A stretch of DNA of 25,628 nt from assembly GCA_964396335.1 (NCBI GenBank), contig CAYNEX010000025.1:1-25628 (forward strand), read 5' to 3'. Positions 1 through 8,019 of the stretch are shown in pieces. Every line of letters starts with the position of its first letter. Within the stretch, counting starts at the first letter, position 1. The DNA comes from ZC4RG30 sp964396335. GTDB lineage: Bacteria > Pseudomonadota > Gammaproteobacteria > Steroidobacterales > Steroidobacteraceae. A program made the position numbers and the translations under genes. The notes beneath the pieces are model-generated. The model ran no database searches and was not told the DNA's origin. It saw only the letters and a program-made list of their open reading frames with translations.

Positions 1-362
1 GCATCACCACCGACCGGCACAAGGTGCTGCAGATCCTGGTCAACCTGCTGCGCAATGCCAAGTACGCCTGCGATGAGTCGGGCAAGCCCGGCAAGCAGGT
101 GCGGGTGCGCATTGAACAGGTGCTCGATGACGTGTGGATCTCGGTCATCGACAATGGCGTGGGCATTGCGCCGGAGCTGATGCCGCGGATGTTCACGCAT
201 GGTTTCACCACCCGCAGATCCGGCCATGGTTTCGGCCTGCATGGCGCGGCGCTGGCCGCCGCCGAGCTGGGCGGCTCGCTGACCGCGCACAGCGATGGTC
301 CGGGCCGCGGCGCCACCTTCCGCCTCACGCTGCCGCTGCAGCCGCTCGGAGAGCCCGCATGA
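1..362 (+). CDS. Sensor histidine kinase, C-terminal ATPase part (5' end missing)
   Basis: The reading frame is open from the first bases of the window (frame beginning at base 3), so this is the 3' end of a longer gene and its start lies outside. The visible ~120 residues are a GHKL ATP-binding domain: N box VNLLRNAKYA, G1 box DNGVG, F box THGFTTR and G2 box GHGFGLHGAALAA, ending in the usual GATFRLTLP strand. The domain would bind ATP and phosphorylate a dimerisation-domain histidine that is not visible here. The stop codon overlaps the start of the following REC-GGDEF-EAL gene (ATGA at 359-362), so the two are probably translationally coupled and form a cognate pair. The sensor domain and stimulus cannot be seen. 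Confidence 0.9.
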   Translation, partial: ITTDRHKVLQILVNLLRNAKYACDESGKPGKQVRVRIEQVLDDVWISVIDNGVGIAPELMPRMFTHGFTTRRSGHGFGLHGAALAAAELGGSLTAHSDGPGRGATFRLTLPLQPLGEPA

Positions 363-2305
363 CCGATACGACCGGGCGGTTCTCCAGCGGCATCCGCGAG
401 GCCCTGGTGATCGCCAACCGCCGCATCCTGGTGATCGACGACAACGAGGCCATCCACCGCGACTTCCGCAAGGTGCTGGGTGGAGCGGATGCCATCGAGG
501 GCCAGGACGCACTGGACGTGCTCGAATCGGAGCTGCTCGGCGAGCAGCAGCAATCGCGGATGCCGGTGTTCGAGATCGACTCGGCGCTGCAGGGCGAGCA
601 GGGCGTGCAGATGGCCGCGGCGGCGCTGGCCGAGGGCATGCCCTACGCCGTGGCCTTCGTCGACATGCGCATGCCGCCTGGCTGGGACGGCCTGAAGACC
701 ATCGAACACCTGTGGCAGGCCGATCCGGGCATCCAGGTGGTGATCTGTTCGGCGCACACCGACTACGAGTGGAGCGACGTGGTGCAGCGGCTGAACCATT
801 CGGACAAGCTGCTGGTGCTGCGCAAGCCCTTCGAGCCCATCGAGGTGCAGCAATGCGCCAGTGCGCTGTGCCAGAAGTGGCACAACGAGCGGCTGATCCG
901 CAACCAGATCTCGCAGCTGGAGCGGGTGGTGGCGGCCCGCACGCGGGGCCTGGAGACCGCCAACCGGCAGCTGCGCCACATGGCCACGCATGACGCGCTC
1001 ACCGGGCTGCCGAACCGCACGCTGCTGGAGGATCGCCTGCAGCAGGCCATGTCGCAGGCCCAGCGCAATGGCACCAGCTTTGCGGTGCTGGTGTGCGACC
1101 TGGACCGTTTCAAGCTGGTCAACGATTCAATGGGCCATCACGCCGGTGACCAGTTCCTGCAGGAAGTGGCGCGGCGCCTGTCCGGCGTGCGCCGCGAGGG
1201 CGACACGCTGGCCCGCCAGGGCGGCGATGAATTCGTGTTCGTGATGGCGCCGCCGTCGGCCGAGGCCGACGCCGAGGCCCTGACACGGCGCGCGCTGGCG
1301 GCGCTGGCCGTGCCGCTGAACGTGGCCGGCATGGACATCCACGTGGCGGCCAGCTTCGGCCTGGCCGTGTATCCGCGCGATGGCACACGCGCCGAGGCGC
1401 TGCTGGCCAACGCCGATGCGGCCATGTACAGCGCCAAGCAGCGCGGCAACTGCATGCAGCGTTTCTCCGCCGCACTGGGTGGCAACGCCCACCGGCGCCT
1501 GCAGCTGGAGAACGACCTGCACGCCGCGCTGCGCGACGGACAGTTCGAGCTGCACTACCAGCCGAAGGTCCACACCGCCAGCGGCGAGATCGGCAGCGCC
1601 GAGGCGCTGCTGCGCTGGAAACATCCGGAACGCGGTTACATCGCGCCGGTGGAATTCATCCCGGTCGCCGAGGAAACCGGCCAGATCGGCGCCATCGGCA
1701 ACTGGGTGCTGCAGGAAGCCTGCCGGCAGGTGCGCCGCTGGATCGACATGGGGCTGGCGCCGCTGCGCATCGGCGTGAACATCTCCGCCGCCCAGTTCCA
1801 CGAGCCCGGGCTGGTGCAGAGCGTGCGCGCGGCACTGGATGAGGCGCGGCTGGATCCGCGCTGGCTGGAACTGGAACTCACCGAGAGCTGCGTGATGAGC
1901 AACCCGGAGGAGTCCATCCGCCTGCTGCAGGAATTGAGCGACATGGGGATCATGGTGTCGGTGGATGACTTCGGCACCGGCTATTCGAGCATGAGTTACC
2001 TGCGCCGCTTCCCGATCGACATGCTGAAGATCGACCGCACCTTCGTCGCCGAGATGGACACCAGCGAGGATGACACCTCGATCGTGCGCGCCATCGTGTC
2101 ACTGGCGCATGGCCTGCGCCTGCGCGTGGTGGCCGAAGGCGTGGAGACCGGCGCGCAGCTGAGCGCGCTGCGCACGCTGGGGTGCGATGAATACCAGGGG
2201 TTCCATTTCAGCCCGGCGCTGCCGCCGCGGCAGTTCGAGCAGCTGCTGCGCGAGACCAGCGGGGCTGCCGCGGGCGGGCTGCTGCGCCAGCGTCCCGCCG
2301 GCTGA
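359..2305 (+). CDS. Response regulator with GGDEF and EAL domains (cyclic-di-GMP turnover)
   Basis: This is a 648-residue protein. The receiver domain covers about residues 22-165, with acidic pair D27/D28, likely phospho-acceptor D102 in VDMRMPPGWDG and conserved K156. About 30 extra residues lie in its first half. A linker helix (about 178-205) leads to a GGDEF domain with intact GGDEF at 288-292. An RxxD inhibitory-site motif (R279, D282) lies five residues before it. The EAL domain has EAL at 415-417, then ELTES, DDFGTGYSS, KIDRTF and EGVET, so the phosphodiesterase residues also look intact. Both synthesis and breakdown of cyclic-di-GMP are therefore possible, and which dominates cannot be read from sequence. 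The start is the ATG overlapping the upstream kinase stop, because the protein reads straight into the receiver from there. It presumably receives phosphate from that kinase. Confidence 0.93.
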   Translation: MTDTTGRFSSGIREALVIANRRILVIDDNEAIHRDFRKVLGGADAIEGQDALDVLESELLGEQQQSRMPVFEIDSALQGEQGVQMAAAALAEGMPYAVAFVDMRMPPGWDGLKTIEHLWQADPGIQVVICSAHTDYEWSDVVQRLNHSDKLLVLRKPFEPIEVQQCASALCQKWHNERLIRNQISQLERVVAARTRGLETANRQLRHMATHDALTGLPNRTLLEDRLQQAMSQAQRNGTSFAVLVCDLDRFKLVNDSMGHHAGDQFLQEVARRLSGVRREGDTLARQGGDEFVFVMAPPSAEADAEALTRRALAALAVPLNVAGMDIHVAASFGLAVYPRDGTRAEALLANADAAMYSAKQRGNCMQRFSAALGGNAHRRLQLENDLHAALRDGQFELHYQPKVHTASGEIGSAEALLRWKHPERGYIAPVEFIPVAEETGQIGAIGNWVLQEACRQVRRWIDMGLAPLRIGVNISAAQFHEPGLVQSVRAALDEARLDPRWLELELTESCVMSNPEESIRLLQELSDMGIMVSVDDFGTGYSSMSYLRRFPIDMLKIDRTFVAEMDTSEDDTSIVRAIVSLAHGLRLRVVAEGVETGAQLSALRTLGCDEYQGFHFSPALPPRQFEQLLRETSGAAAGGLLRQRPAG

Positions 2306-2309
2306 AGGA

Positions 2310-4379
2310 TCAGCTGCCGAGCGGGAACTGCAGCGTGAAGCGCGCGCCCTGGCCGGGCGATGTATCGACGCTGAATTCGCCGCCGAAGTCCGCGACGCGG
2401 TCCGAGACACTCCACAGTCCGAAGGTGCCGGGGCTGGGGCCGAACATCTCCATCTGCCATTCGAAGCCGCGGCCGGTGTCGACCACTTCGATGCGCACCC
2501 GCTGCCGGTCGCCGCGCACGGTGACCTGCGCATAGTCGACGCCGGAGTGCTTGACCACGTTACGCAGCAGTTCGCGCACCAGCTTGAAGATCAGCACGCG
2601 CAGGTCCATGCCGATGGCTTCCTCGACGACCTCGCATTCCAGCTTCACGCGCAGCTTGTCCTGGCTGCGGAAGTGCACCACCAGCCATTGCAGCGCCGGA
2701 GCCAGCCCGAGTTCGTAGAGGCCCGGGGGACTCAGGTCCGCGATCATGTTGCGGGTGTGTTCCTGCACCCGGCGCAGGTTGGCGCGGATGTCATCCAGCA
2801 GCGTCGACACCTGCGGCGCCTGCATGCGCGCCACCTCCAGCGACATGGCCATGCCGGTGAGGTACTGGCCGATGCCATCGTGCAGGTCGACGGCGGTGCC
2901 GCGTCGGGCGCGTTCCTCGGCGCTGACCAGCTGGTGGGCGTAGGCCTTCAGCCGCTCGCGCTCGCGCAGCAGACGGGTGTTCAGGTCGACGATCTCCGAC
3001 ACGTCGCGCGCCACGCACCAGATGCGCAGCAGCTTGCCGTCGGCCACCACGCCGCTGTAGGTGAGGATGAAGGTGCGCTGCCGTCCCTGGATCTGCGCGC
3101 CCATGCGCAGGTTGTCGAGTGAATAGCCGTTGGCGGCGGCCGCCGCGAGGTTCTTCTCGTATACGGCGCACCAGGAGCGCTGCGCGGCCCATTCGGGGGT
3201 GTGCGGCACACCTTCGGTGCAGCCGGCGGCAAAGGCCGCGTAGACGGCATTGCTCTCCACCACGCGGGCATGGTCACGCAGCCATTGCAGCTGCGCCGCA
3301 TGGTCGAGGTCCGCGGGCATCGGTGGATCGACCTCGACGCGCCACACGGCTTCGGAGCTCAGCTCGATGAAGGTGCGGTAGCGCGCCTCGCTGGCGGTCA
3401 CCTGGTCCAGCGCGACGCGCATCGAGGTGACCAGCATGCCGACGATCAGCGGCAGCGCGGCCATCAGGATCAGGTAGGTCTGCAGCACCAGCATGCGCGC
3501 CACGGGCGCCTCGCCGATGATGTTCTCCGGGTAGGAGGATCCCAGCGAGGCGCCGATGATCACCGCGCCCAGGGACAGCAGGCTGGCCCAGCGTGGCGGC
3601 AGTCGGAAGGCAATGGCCAGCAGCACTCCCAGCAGCAGGGCCGGGGTGCGCAGCAGCGAATCGACCTGCGTCATCGGCTTGCGGAACAGCACCCAGGTGA
3701 CGAGGGCCAGCACCAGTCCCAGGGCGAGCATTTCCCACGCGCGTACCTTGCGCAGCGAGTCGTACATGCGGCGCACCGGCAGCGCCCAGAACAGGATGGG
3801 CGGCGCGACCACCAGTGAACCCAGCCAGTTGCCCGCCCACCACACCTGCCATTGTTCCCAGTAGCTGGCGGCGCCGTAGTTGTGGACCACGAAGGCGGCG
3901 CCGATGGTGGCGCTGACCGCCGAACCTGTGGCGCTGGCGAACAGGAACTGCAATGCCAGCGCCACGCGCACCAGGTTGAATCGCCACAGCTGCGAGCGGG
4001 TGATGGCCGCGCCCACCAGCGCATCGAGGCTGTTGGCGAACATGTACAGCAGCACGCCGAAGGGCAGCGAGGGTTCGCCCACCAGCGTCGCGACGCTGTA
4101 TTCGGAGGCCAGCTGCACCGCCACCAGCACCGGCCAGCGATTGCGCGGCGAGAGGATCAGCGCCGCCAGCAGCAGGCCGCAGGACGGCCACATCACCGTC
4201 AGGTTGCCGGCATGCACCTTGAACAGGTAACCCAGCCAAACCGTCAGCAGCGAGCAGGCCGCGAACGCGGCGACCAGGCGGTACTCACCACCGGCCCGCC
4301 GCACCAGTTCCGGCCAGGCAGCACTGGTGTCCTGCAGGTCATGCTGCGGATCGCGGCCCGGGGCGGGGAGGGGATTCAC
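2310..4379 (-). CDS. MASE1-domain sensor histidine kinase (NarL/HisKA_3 class)
   Basis: This is a 689-residue membrane kinase with a GTG start. Residues about 30-320 form a MASE1-like integral membrane sensor with roughly eight hydrophobic segments and the typical GNLTVMWPSCGLLLAALIL and WWAGNWLGSLVVAPPIL stretches. A PAS-like domain follows (about 335-465). The HisKA_3 dimerisation motif VDLHDGIGQYLTGMAM carries H500. The ATPase domain shows N box RELLRNVVKHS, G1 box DTGRGF and GTFGLWSVSDRV. MASE1 ligands are mostly unknown. HisKA_3 kinases normally pair with NarL/LuxR-type regulators, and none is encoded here. The gene starts 2 bases after the stop of the NlpC/P60 lipoprotein gene, so it is probably cotranscribed with it. 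It converges on the GGDEF-EAL gene with a 4-base gap and no room for a terminator. Confidence 0.9.
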   Translation of the reverse strand: MNPLPAPGRDPQHDLQDTSAAWPELVRRAGGEYRLVAAFAACSLLTVWLGYLFKVHAGNLTVMWPSCGLLLAALILSPRNRWPVLVAVQLASEYSVATLVGEPSLPFGVLLYMFANSLDALVGAAITRSQLWRFNLVRVALALQFLFASATGSAVSATIGAAFVVHNYGAASYWEQWQVWWAGNWLGSLVVAPPILFWALPVRRMYDSLRKVRAWEMLALGLVLALVTWVLFRKPMTQVDSLLRTPALLLGVLLAIAFRLPPRWASLLSLGAVIIGASLGSSYPENIIGEAPVARMLVLQTYLILMAALPLIVGMLVTSMRVALDQVTASEARYRTFIELSSEAVWRVEVDPPMPADLDHAAQLQWLRDHARVVESNAVYAAFAAGCTEGVPHTPEWAAQRSWCAVYEKNLAAAAANGYSLDNLRMGAQIQGRQRTFILTYSGVVADGKLLRIWCVARDVSEIVDLNTRLLRERERLKAYAHQLVSAEERARRGTAVDLHDGIGQYLTGMAMSLEVARMQAPQVSTLLDDIRANLRRVQEHTRNMIADLSPPGLYELGLAPALQWLVVHFRSQDKLRVKLECEVVEEAIGMDLRVLIFKLVRELLRNVVKHSGVDYAQVTVRGDRQRVRIEVVDTGRGFEWQMEMFGPSPGTFGLWSVSDRVADFGGEFSVDTSPGQGARFTLQFPLGS

Positions 4380-4381
4380 GT

Positions 4382-4864
4382 TCAGTGCAGGCGGCCGGTG
4401 CCGACCAGCCGGCTCTTGTACCAGGGATCTTCAAGCCGGCGCCTTTCCACCGGCCGGCCGCTCTGCGGCGCGTGCACGAAGTGGCCATCACCGGTGTAGA
4501 TGCCCACGTGGGAAACCTTCCGGCCGCGCTCGAAGCGGAAGAACAGCAGGTCGCCGGGTGCCAGCTGCTTTTCACGCACGGGCCTGGCGGCGCGGAACTG
4601 CTCTTCGGTGGTGCGCGGCACGCGGATGCCCTGCGCCGCATGGCTGAACAGCACCAGGCCGCTGCAGTCGAATGCGTCCGGGCCGCTGCCGCCGAAGCGG
4701 TAGGGCTTGCCGATCTGGGACTGTGCGATGGTGGCGATGCCCGCGCCCACCGCGGAAACACGGGCCGGGACATCGGCGCGGGGTGGACCGCCGGCACAGG
4801 CTGTCAGCAGCACGACCCCGAGCAGGCCCGTCGCCAGTCGTGCACCCCGCAGAGGAAAGTTCAT
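4382..4864 (-). CDS. NlpC/P60 family lipoprotein, peptidoglycan endopeptidase
   Basis: This is a 160-residue protein. Residues 1-22 are a lipoprotein signal with lipobox L20-T-A-C23, so the mature protein should be lipid-anchored in the envelope. The rest is a single NlpC/P60 cysteine-peptidase domain with C67 (DAFDCSGL), H119 (KVSHVGIY) and H131 (HFVHAP) as the expected catalytic triad. Family members cleave gamma-D-glutamyl-diaminopimelate or related peptide bonds in cell-wall stem peptides. The length and architecture resemble small Spr/NlpC-type enzymes. Its stop lies 2 bases before the GTG of the MASE1 kinase, suggesting a two-gene operon. No strong Shine-Dalgarno sequence precedes its ATG. 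A possible sigma-54-like element lies upstream (4897-4912). Confidence 0.9.
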   Translation of the reverse strand: MNFPLRGARLATGLLGVVLLTACAGGPPRADVPARVSAVGAGIATIAQSQIGKPYRFGGSGPDAFDCSGLVLFSHAAQGIRVPRTTEEQFRAARPVREKQLAPGDLLFFRFERGRKVSHVGIYTGDGHFVHAPQSGRPVERRRLEDPWYKSRLVGTGRLH

Positions 4865-4896
4865 CGGTTCGCGCCGCGTTCCTGTACTTCGCGAGA

Positions 4897-4912
4897 AGCT
4901 GCCATTGTGCCA
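4897..4912 (-). promoter_or_regulatory. Possible sigma-54-like -24/-12 element before nlpC/P60
   Basis: On the minus strand there is a perfect -24 half TGGCAC, followed at the correct 10-base GG-to-GC spacing by CAGCT. The -12 box therefore keeps GC but loses both T residues of the TTGC consensus. Transcription would start about 20 bases before the lipoprotein ATG. The match is partial and could be chance in GC-rich DNA. Confidence 0.25.
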
Positions 4913-4945
4913 TCGGCCGCCCGGGATGGCGCGGGAACCGGGCCG

Positions 4946-5986
4946 TCAGGGGTGCGTGAAGAACTCCCACATCAGCTGGTTGGCCGAGATGGCGGTGGAG
5001 GGAGTCTGGCCGCGGGAGCTGGCGCCGCCCGGCCAGCTGTGGCCGCCCTCCCGGGTCACGCACAGCTGCACCGGTGCGCCCGTTTCCCCTGCCTCATGTC
5101 GTTCGCACCAGGCGCCATCCACCTCCAGCACGCGTCGGGGTGTGGCACCGGCGCGGTTCAGGCGCACCCATTTCTGGATGGTGGCCGGCACGGAGACGAA
5201 GTCGTTGACCAGTGCCTCGTTGCGGAATGCCTGGCCGGCGCCGCCATCGAACAGCACGCGATCGTCGTTGCGGGCATGGATGTGCAGCACCGGCACCGGC
5301 CGCGACGGCTGGCAGGAGCGGGTGTTGTCGGTGCCGGCCACGGCCATGATGCCGCGGAAATCCTCGGCCGCCTCGCAAGCCAGGCGATAGGCCATCATCG
5401 CGCCGTTCGACATGCCGATGGCGTAGACCTTCGAGGCGTCGACCGTGATGCGTTGTTTCACATCAGCCAGCAGCGCGCGCAGGAATCCCACGTCATCGAC
5501 CTTCTCGTCGCGTGCGCGGCCACAGCAATCCCCGGCATTCCAGGTGGCCAGCATGCCCGAACGCGCCGGGCTCACGCCGTTGGGGAACACCGCGATGAAT
5601 CCGGAAGTTTCGGCCGCCGTGACCAGGCCGTAGTTGGAGTCATCGGCCTGGTAGATGGCGCCGCCGCCACCGCCATGCAGCGCCATCACCAGCGGCATGG
5701 CGTGGTCCGGATCGAAGCTCTCGGGCACATGCACCAGCGCCATGCGGTCCATGCCCCCGTGGCGCAGGCGGATTTCATAGCGGCCCGGTGCGCGGATCGG
5801 CGTGTCACCGCGCAGCAATGTCGCGGCAGGCGCTTCGGCGGCCATGCGTTCACCGGCGCGTTCGGCCACCCGTTCGGCCACGCGTTCGCGCACCCGCTCG
5901 CGCAGCGGGCCCCGTTCTGCGGCAGTGGAGCCGGCGCAGGCCAGGATCGAGACCAGCGCCAGGCAGGCCGCGGCAGCTGTGTTCAT
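4946..5986 (-). CDS. Secreted PHB-depolymerase / feruloyl-esterase-like hydrolase
   Basis: This is a 346-residue protein from the ATG at 5986, which is preceded by GGAAAG at suitable spacing. An in-frame ATG at 6010 would add eight residues ahead of the signal and is less likely. The N-terminus is a signal sequence with a lipobox-like ILAC17, so it is either a lipoprotein or simply exported. Residues 28-47 are five tandem xxER tetrapeptides. The catalytic domain is an alpha/beta hydrolase of the esterase_phb/LpqC kind, with oxyanion region ALHGGGGG (102-109), nucleophile S193 in GMSNG, acid D241 or D242 in HARNDDRV, and H316 in EGGHSWPG. Family members hydrolyse polyhydroxybutyrate, feruloyl esters or acetyl esters of polysaccharides, and the substrate cannot be chosen from sequence. 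It is divergent from the FabH-like gene. Confidence 0.85.
   Translation of the reverse strand: MNTAAAACLALVSILACAGSTAAERGPLRERVRERVAERVAERAGERMAAEAPAATLLRGDTPIRAPGRYEIRLRHGGMDRMALVHVPESFDPDHAMPLVMALHGGGGGAIYQADDSNYGLVTAAETSGFIAVFPNGVSPARSGMLATWNAGDCCGRARDEKVDDVGFLRALLADVKQRITVDASKVYAIGMSNGAMMAYRLACEAAEDFRGIMAVAGTDNTRSCQPSRPVPVLHIHARNDDRVLFDGGAGQAFRNEALVNDFVSVPATIQKWVRLNRAGATPRRVLEVDGAWCERHEAGETGAPVQLCVTREGGHSWPGGASSRGQTPSTAISANQLMWEFFTHP
5846..5905 (-). repeat. Five imperfect tandem 12-bp repeats inside the esterase gene
   Basis: The 60 bp divide into five 12-bp units (5846-5857, 5858-5869, 5870-5881, 5882-5893, 5894-5905), each reading like GCGTTCGGCCAC on the plus strand with a few substitutions. 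They encode, in order, LRER, VRER, VAER, VAER and AGER (residues 28-47). The resulting charged stretch lies between the signal sequence and the catalytic domain and probably forms a helical linker or stalk. Confidence 0.85.
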
Positions 5987-6009
5987 GCGGCTACTTTCCA
6001 TCCGCGCCA

Positions 6010-6026
6010 CCGGATGGTCAATCCGG
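6010..6026. promoter_or_regulatory. Inverted repeat in the divergent esterase/fabH intergenic region
   Basis: A perfect 6-bp inverted repeat, CCGGAT and ATCCGG separated by GGTCA, lies in the 70-bp gap between two divergent start codons (5986 and 6057). Both promoters must lie in or near this gap if the genes are transcribed from their own starts. The repeat could be an operator for both genes, but no binding protein can be named. Confidence 0.3.
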
Positions 6027-6056
6027 CCTCCGTTCCGGCCCTGCTAGGATTCGCGC

Positions 6057-7145
6057 ATGACGCACGCGGCCGTAACGGGGTGGGGCAAGTGCCTGCCGCC
6101 CGCAACCCTCTCCAATGCAGACCTCGCCACCTTCCTCGACACCAGTGACGAGTGGATCGTCTCTCGCACCGGCATCCGCGAACGGCGCATCTCGCATGTG
6201 GGGCTGACCGATCTGGCCGAAGTGGCGGCGCGCCGCGCGCTGGCCGCGGCCGGCATCGAACCGGGCGAGGTGGAACTGGTGGTGTTCGGCACCACCAGCT
6301 TCGATGACCAGGCGCCCAACCAGGCGTCCGGCCTGCAGCAGCGGCTCGGCGCGCGCCAGGCCGCCGCGATGGACGTGAACACCGCCTGCACCAGTTTCCT
6401 GTACGCATGGAGCACGGCCAATGCACTGGTCCGCACCGGCGTGGTGAAGAACGCACTGGTGGTCGGCGGCGAGGTGATCAGCCGCTTCATGGACTGGCAC
6501 AACCGCAATGTGGCGGTGCTGTTCGGTGATGGCTGCGCGGCACTGGTGCTGCAGGCGACTGATCGCGAAGAGGGCCTGCTGGGCGAGAAGCTGGGCTGCG
6601 ATGTGGATGGCCGCGATGCGCTGGTGATCCGCGGCATGGGCGGCCGATATGCCGACTTCGAACGCCGCATGGGCGTGACCGACTGGATCTTCGATGGCCC
6701 GGAGATCTTCCGCCGCGCCGTCTCGGGCATGGTGCGCGCTTCTGAAACCGTACTGCGCACGCATGGACTGAGCGCTGCGGACGTGAACTGCCTGGTCCCG
6801 CACCAGGCCAACCTGCGCATCATCGAGGCGGTGGCCGCGAAGCTGGGCATCAGCGCGGAGCGTGCATTCGTGAACGTGGGGCGCTACGGCAACATGTCGG
6901 CGGCCACCGTTCCGGTGGCATTGGTCGAAGCGCTGGAAGAGGGTCGCATCAAGCCGGGCGATGTGCTGTTGCTGCCGGCCTTCGGTGCGGGGCTGACCTG
7001 GTGTGCACACCTGGTCCGCTGGGGAGAGAGGGTCAGTCCGGTGGCGACATCGGAGGCGCAATTGCCGCCGCTGGCGGCCACCGGTCTTGAACTGGTGCAG
7101 GATCTGATCCGCCGGCGCGCGGGCGCCGGCGGATCACCCGCTTAG
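6057..7145 (+). CDS. 3-oxoacyl-ACP synthase III (FabH)-like ketosynthase
   Basis: This is a 362-residue thiolase-fold enzyme. The catalytic triad is intact: C111 in DVNTACTSF, H249 in VPHQAN and N279 in VGRYGNMSAATVP. FabH enzymes condense a short acyl-CoA with malonyl-ACP to start fatty-acid synthesis, and paralogues start secondary lipids or signals. The conserved fold ends near GAGLTWCAHLVRWG (about 323). About 40 further residues follow, rich in Ala, Pro and Arg, which ordinary FabH lacks. The ATG has AGGA seven bases upstream. No fab, acp or plsX gene is adjacent, so this is more likely a specialised or secondary FabH than the housekeeping copy, although that is inference. Its stop overlaps the stop of the convergent glycine-zipper gene by 4 bases. 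Confidence 0.9.
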   Translation: MTHAAVTGWGKCLPPATLSNADLATFLDTSDEWIVSRTGIRERRISHVGLTDLAEVAARRALAAAGIEPGEVELVVFGTTSFDDQAPNQASGLQQRLGARQAAAMDVNTACTSFLYAWSTANALVRTGVVKNALVVGGEVISRFMDWHNRNVAVLFGDGCAALVLQATDREEGLLGEKLGCDVDGRDALVIRGMGGRYADFERRMGVTDWIFDGPEIFRRAVSGMVRASETVLRTHGLSAADVNCLVPHQANLRIIEAVAAKLGISAERAFVNVGRYGNMSAATVPVALVEALEEGRIKPGDVLLLPAFGAGLTWCAHLVRWGERVSPVATSEAQLPPLAATGLELVQDLIRRRAGAGGSPA

Positions 7146-7951
7146 CTGCGCGGAATCTCCACCGCCTCGGACAGCACCAGCGTGAACTCGGTGCCGTCGG
7201 CGATGGTGACCTCGGTGCCGGTTTCCTTCGCGGCCACCGCGCCGGCGGCGGCGCCGATGAGGCCGCCGATCACCTTGTTGCGGTCCTTCTTGCTGACCTG
7301 GTCGGCCAGCAGCGCACCGGCGGCGGCGCCACCGGCGATCTTGGCCGCGTCGCGCACGTTGTCGCTCTTGCCCTTGGTCTCGAAGGTGCCGGTGATCGGC
7401 ACGTCCTTGCCATTGGCCAGTTCGATGCGGTCGAAGCCCAGCAGCAGGGTGGGCGTGCCGCCGACCTTGTTGGAGCCCGACACCACCTTGACCACGCTGC
7501 CGGCCACGGTGATGCCGGCCGGGATCACGGTGCGGCCGTCCACGGTGACGTTGCTCAGCACGCGCGCCTCAACGGTCTGGCCTTCCTTCGCCGACTTGCT
7601 GGACAGTGCGCCGATCAGCGCCACCGGCAGTTCGGTGCCCGCCGGCACGGTCACATTCTGCGAGGCGGCCGGTTGTGCCGGCTTGGCGGTGCTGGTGGCC
7701 GGCTTGCTGGACGCAGTGCTGGTGGCCGGCTTCGGCGCAGGCGCCGGAGCGGGCGCGGCCGGAGCGGGAGCCGGGGCCGGCTGCTGCTGTTCGGCCAGCT
7801 GGGCCTCGAGCTGCTCCAGTTCGGCGCGCTTGGCCGCCACGTCATCGGCGCTCACGCCGGCATCGGTCGAGGCGGCGGGCGGGGTCTGGTTGCCGCATGC
7901 AGCAAGCGCCAGGGCGCCAAGGGCAATCAGGGGGAGGTTCAGGGGACGCAT
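7142..7951 (-). CDS. Glycine-zipper lipoprotein with TrbI/VirB10-like beta domain
   Basis: This is a 269-residue protein from the ATG at 7951, chosen because GAAGGAG (7959-7965 on the minus strand) lies just upstream. An ATG nine codons earlier has no such site. It has a lipoprotein signal with lipobox ALAAC19, then a short coiled-coil-like segment (AAKRAELEQLEAQLAEQQ). An Ala-Pro and Thr-Ser-Lys low-complexity linker follows, then a beta-rich domain starting at VPAGTELPVALIGALSS that includes VIPAGITVAGSVVKV. A glycine-zipper hairpin comes next (IAGGAAAGALLADQV and VIGGLIGAAAGAVAA), and the protein ends in a short beta segment. Glycine zippers insert in or pack against membranes, so it probably has an outer-membrane or periplasmic structural role. 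No specific function can be assigned. Confidence 0.85.
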   Translation of the reverse strand: MRPLNLPLIALGALALAACGNQTPPAASTDAGVSADDVAAKRAELEQLEAQLAEQQQPAPAPAPAAPAPAPAPKPATSTASSKPATSTAKPAQPAASQNVTVPAGTELPVALIGALSSKSAKEGQTVEARVLSNVTVDGRTVIPAGITVAGSVVKVVSGSNKVGGTPTLLLGFDRIELANGKDVPITGTFETKGKSDNVRDAAKIAGGAAAGALLADQVSKKDRNKVIGGLIGAAAGAVAAKETGTEVTIADGTEFTLVLSEAVEIPRS

Positions 7952-8019
7952 GTCAGTACTCCTTCGGGACAGATGCATTAAACGGGAAACGCATCCTGCA
8001 AGTATCCAAGTATTCTGCG

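Noticed and set aside
5987..6010. Longer start for the esterase at 6010
   Set aside because: It would put eight residues including Arg and Glu before the signal core. The ATG at 5986 has GGAAAG upstream and gives a normal signal sequence.
4385..6148. Long plus-strand open frame (about 587 codons) opposite the NlpC/P60 and esterase genes
   Set aside because: It spans two well-supported minus-strand genes and their intergenic gap, and its translation shows no domain and is rich in His, Arg, Ala and Gly. It is an antisense shadow of GC-rich codon usage.
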